Below the pieces are notes generated by a model. That model was not told the DNA's origin. It did no database searches and was given only the letters and a program-made list of their open reading frames with translations. Of a stretch of DNA of 7,343 nucleotides, positions 5,530-7,343 are shown in pieces; the stretch's first letter is position 1, and each line of letters begins with the position of its first letter. A program made the translations under genes and the position numbers. The DNA is taken from positions 1 to 7,343 of the forward strand of contig DQTU01000266.1 of NCBI GenBank assembly GCA_015662615.1, given 5' to 3'. Origin of the DNA: Campylobacterales bacterium. Its GTDB lineage: Bacteria > Campylobacterota > Campylobacteria > Campylobacterales > QNZT01.

Positions 5530-6180
5530 TTAACCTCCAAAACCACGAGAGCTTGTTCTTTTTCCAAATCCAGAGCTTCTCTTTTTAGCAGCTACGCCTT
5601 TGTTGCTATTGTTTTTGAAATACCCAGACTTTTTAGCCGTTCTAGCTTTACTAAATGAGCTTTTACTTTTGTTGTAAGTTGATGGATTTTTATAGCTTGA
5701 TTGTCTATTGTTTTTATAGTTTTGATTGTTAAAGAGTTTGTTTCCTATGTAAGAACCCAGCATTGCACCTGCCATACTTGCCAAGATAGTTCCACCAAGA
5801 CCCATGCCCCCTGAACCGCTAGAAACTTGCTCTTGTGTTAGCTCTGATGTACCCGCATCAATCTTTGCAGCTTCATCTTTTACCAAAGCGTCTAACTCTT
5901 CTTTAGATAAAATTTTCTCTTTTCCATCCAATGTTTTTAAAATTACCTTATTCTCTGTGCTTGGAAATTCATCAACAATTTTATACTTTTGAGGGGCAAC
6001 CTCTTCTATGACAACAAATGCACCTTGTTTTTGACTTGCTTCTTGAAAAGAAATGTTTTGGTTTTGAGTCTGTTGCGGTAAGCCATGGTCGGGATTTTCA
6101 CAGCCCGTAAGTCCTACCATGAGCAATCCACCCATTCCCCCAACCATCGAATAATCAGAAATCTTTTTGATATGCTTCAT
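5530..6180 (-). CDS. UPF0323 / YgiB-like lipoprotein
   Basis: The 216-residue product matches UPF0323 lipoproteins of Campylobacter and Helicobacter (Cj0371 type, recalled from memory). Order: signal peptide with a glycine-rich hydrophobic stretch at 12-24 and lipobox LTGC (Cys 27); a conserved domain at 45-115 (GAFVVIEEVAPQKYKIVDEF, then a KEKILSKEELDALVKDEAAKIDAGTS helix); a glycine-zipper-like segment at 122-147; and a low-complexity tail. From 148 to 216 there are 18 Lys/Arg and no Asp or Glu, and the end is SSRGFGG. E. coli YgiB, also paired with an ATP-grasp partner, ends similarly. It is probably exported and lipid-anchored with the tail facing the periplasm or surface. The ATG immediately follows the purT stop; AAGGA 7 bases upstream lies inside purT. 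Function is unknown. A role tied to the downstream ligase is inferred from position. Confidence 0.88.
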   Translation of the reverse strand: MKHIKKISDYSMVGGMGGLLMVGLTGCENPDHGLPQQTQNQNISFQEASQKQGAFVVIEEVAPQKYKIVDEFPSTENKVILKTLDGKEKILSKEELDALVKDEAAKIDAGTSELTQEQVSSGSGGMGLGGTILASMAGAMLGSYIGNKLFNNQNYKNNRQSSYKNPSTYNKSKSSFSKARTAKKSGYFKNNSNKGVAAKKRSSGFGKRTSSRGFGG

Positions 6181-7338
6181 TTATGCGTCCTTTACTTTTA
6201 TTATCAAATTTTTGGCTAATTCTAGCGAATTTTTTCCACATGTTAGAACCACTGCCATGCGACGACCAACATGTGTTACTGGTTTCCCAAATATACGAAC
6301 CATGGAGTTTTTAGAAAAACACTCATCAGCAACTTCAAAAGCAGGAACAACACTCTCATTTTTTGATTTAAAAGCAGCACTAGAACCCTCATCATAAAAT
6401 ATAAAATCCAAAGGCAATCCCAAAACCGCCCGAACATGAAGTGAAAACTCACTTTGACTTTGGGTAATCATCGTAACCATCCCAGTATCATGAGGACGAG
6501 GAGAGACTTCTGAAAAATAGACTTCATCACCTTTGATAAACAATTCCACACCAAAAAGTCCACGACCACCAAGACCATCAGTAATCTTTTGTGCAATATC
6601 ATATGATTTTTGCAGAGCAATCTCACTCATCTGCATCGGTTGCCATGAGTAGATATAATCCCCATCTTTTTGAATATGCCCAATAGGTTCACAAAAAACC
6701 GTCTCTTTCCCATTTCGAACCGTCAAAAGAGTGATTTCATAATCAAATGTCACAAACTCCTCAACGATAAGCTCACTAGCATCCCCGCGAGCCTCTTTCG
6801 CAATCTCCCATGAGCTTTTCAAATCATCAGCACTCTTAGCGATACTCTGCCCATGCCCCGAACTACTCATAACAGGCTTGATAACACACGGAAATCCTAT
6901 CTCTTTTCCTGCATCTACCAACTCATCATAGGCTTTTACAAACTTATAACCACTAGCTTTCAGCCCCAACTCTTCACAAGCAAAAACACGAATATTTTTA
7001 CGATTCATAGTTTTGTTTACCGCTTCGGCATTTGGAATGACATGGAAACCCTCTTTTTCAGCCTCAAAAAGTGCATCTATGCTTAGTGCTTCAACTTCAG
7101 GAAGAATGTAGGTAGGCTTCTCTTTTCGTATGATTTCTAGTATCGCATCTTTGTTTTTCATATCAACCACATAAGATTTATTTGCGACAAGGTGTGCAGG
7201 GGCATTTTCATAAGCATCTACGGCAACTACTTCAACACCTAGACGACTTGCTTCAATGGCTACTTCTTTGCCAAGTTCTCCACTACCGAGGAGCATTATT
7301 TTTATGGAATTACTTTTTAATGGGGTTGTGAATGTCAT
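6181..7338 (-). CDS. purT: PurT, formate-dependent GAR transformylase
   Basis: PurT makes formylglycinamide ribonucleotide from GAR, formate and ATP, the folate-independent version of the third step of purine synthesis. At 385 residues it is close to the 392 of E. coli, which it follows throughout. ATP-grasp features: MLLGSGELGKEVAIEASRLG at 15-34 (GAR-binding N-terminal domain), PEVEAL at 80-85, KPVMSSSGHGQS at 154-165 (ATP loop), FVTFDYEITLL at 195-205, DGDYIYSWQPMQMS at 225-238, and Mg-binding Glu at 265 and 277 in GVELF and SEVSPRPHDTGMVT. His 162 stands where E. coli has Lys (SSGKGQ). The ATG at 7338 matches the family start, but its ribosome site lies beyond the window. It is the first visible gene of a leftward operon whose next gene starts at the base after its stop. 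Confidence 0.96.
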   Translation of the reverse strand: MTFTTPLKSNSIKIMLLGSGELGKEVAIEASRLGVEVVAVDAYENAPAHLVANKSYVVDMKNKDAILEIIRKEKPTYILPEVEALSIDALFEAEKEGFHVIPNAEAVNKTMNRKNIRVFACEELGLKASGYKFVKAYDELVDAGKEIGFPCVIKPVMSSSGHGQSIAKSADDLKSSWEIAKEARGDASELIVEEFVTFDYEITLLTVRNGKETVFCEPIGHIQKDGDYIYSWQPMQMSEIALQKSYDIAQKITDGLGGRGLFGVELFIKGDEVYFSEVSPRPHDTGMVTMITQSQSEFSLHVRAVLGLPLDFIFYDEGSSAAFKSKNESVVPAFEVADECFSKNSMVRIFGKPVTHVGRRMAVVLTCGKNSLELAKNLIIKVKDA

Positions 7339-7343
7339 TGGGA

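Noticed and set aside
5804..6397. Plus-strand open frames opposite the lipoprotein and purT genes (5804-5992, 6167-6397)
   Set aside because: Antisense to well-supported genes; products look like random translations.

Overview
The window looks like chromosomal DNA of a free-living Campylobacterota (epsilonproteobacterium), most like the Sulfurimonas/Sulfuricurvum group. The evidence is AT-rich sequence, a futalosine-pathway menaquinone gene (mqnD), the recA ... fliQ-murB neighbourhood known from this phylum, and a UPF0323 lipoprotein gene next to a glutathionylspermidine-synthase-like gene, a pair I recall from Campylobacter. The genus is inferred.

Left part (1-3057): the 5' half of recA runs leftwards off the window. 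Behind it, on the same strand, lies a small coiled-coil protein of unknown function. Divergent from these is a tight rightward run mqnD-fliQ-murB with gaps of 3 and -4 bases. It combines menaquinone synthesis, flagellar export and peptidoglycan precursor synthesis. mqnD and murB both use TTG starts.

Middle part (3058-4344): a 180-base intergenic region holds a good sigma-54 promoter match and an inverted repeat in front of a lipoprotein with a PrcB-C-like domain. Facing it is a remnant toxin-antitoxin-like pair. The DUF433 gene is intact, but the DUF5615 (PIN-like) partner is broken by an insertion of about 19 bases and by a Trp-to-TGA stop. A hairpin sits at the convergent junction.

Right part (4345-7343): a leftward three-gene operon with essentially no spacing: purT (formate-dependent purine synthesis), a UPF0323/YgiB-like lipoprotein, and a GspS/YgiC-like ATP-grasp ligase. 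The lipoprotein has a basic tail with no acidic residue, ending in Gly-Gly, and the ligase has a very acidic N-terminal region. This pair is the best candidate here for a poorly described system: an amide ligase acting on, or with, a lipoprotein tail.

I saw no tRNA, rRNA, CRISPR array, insertion sequence or prophage gene.
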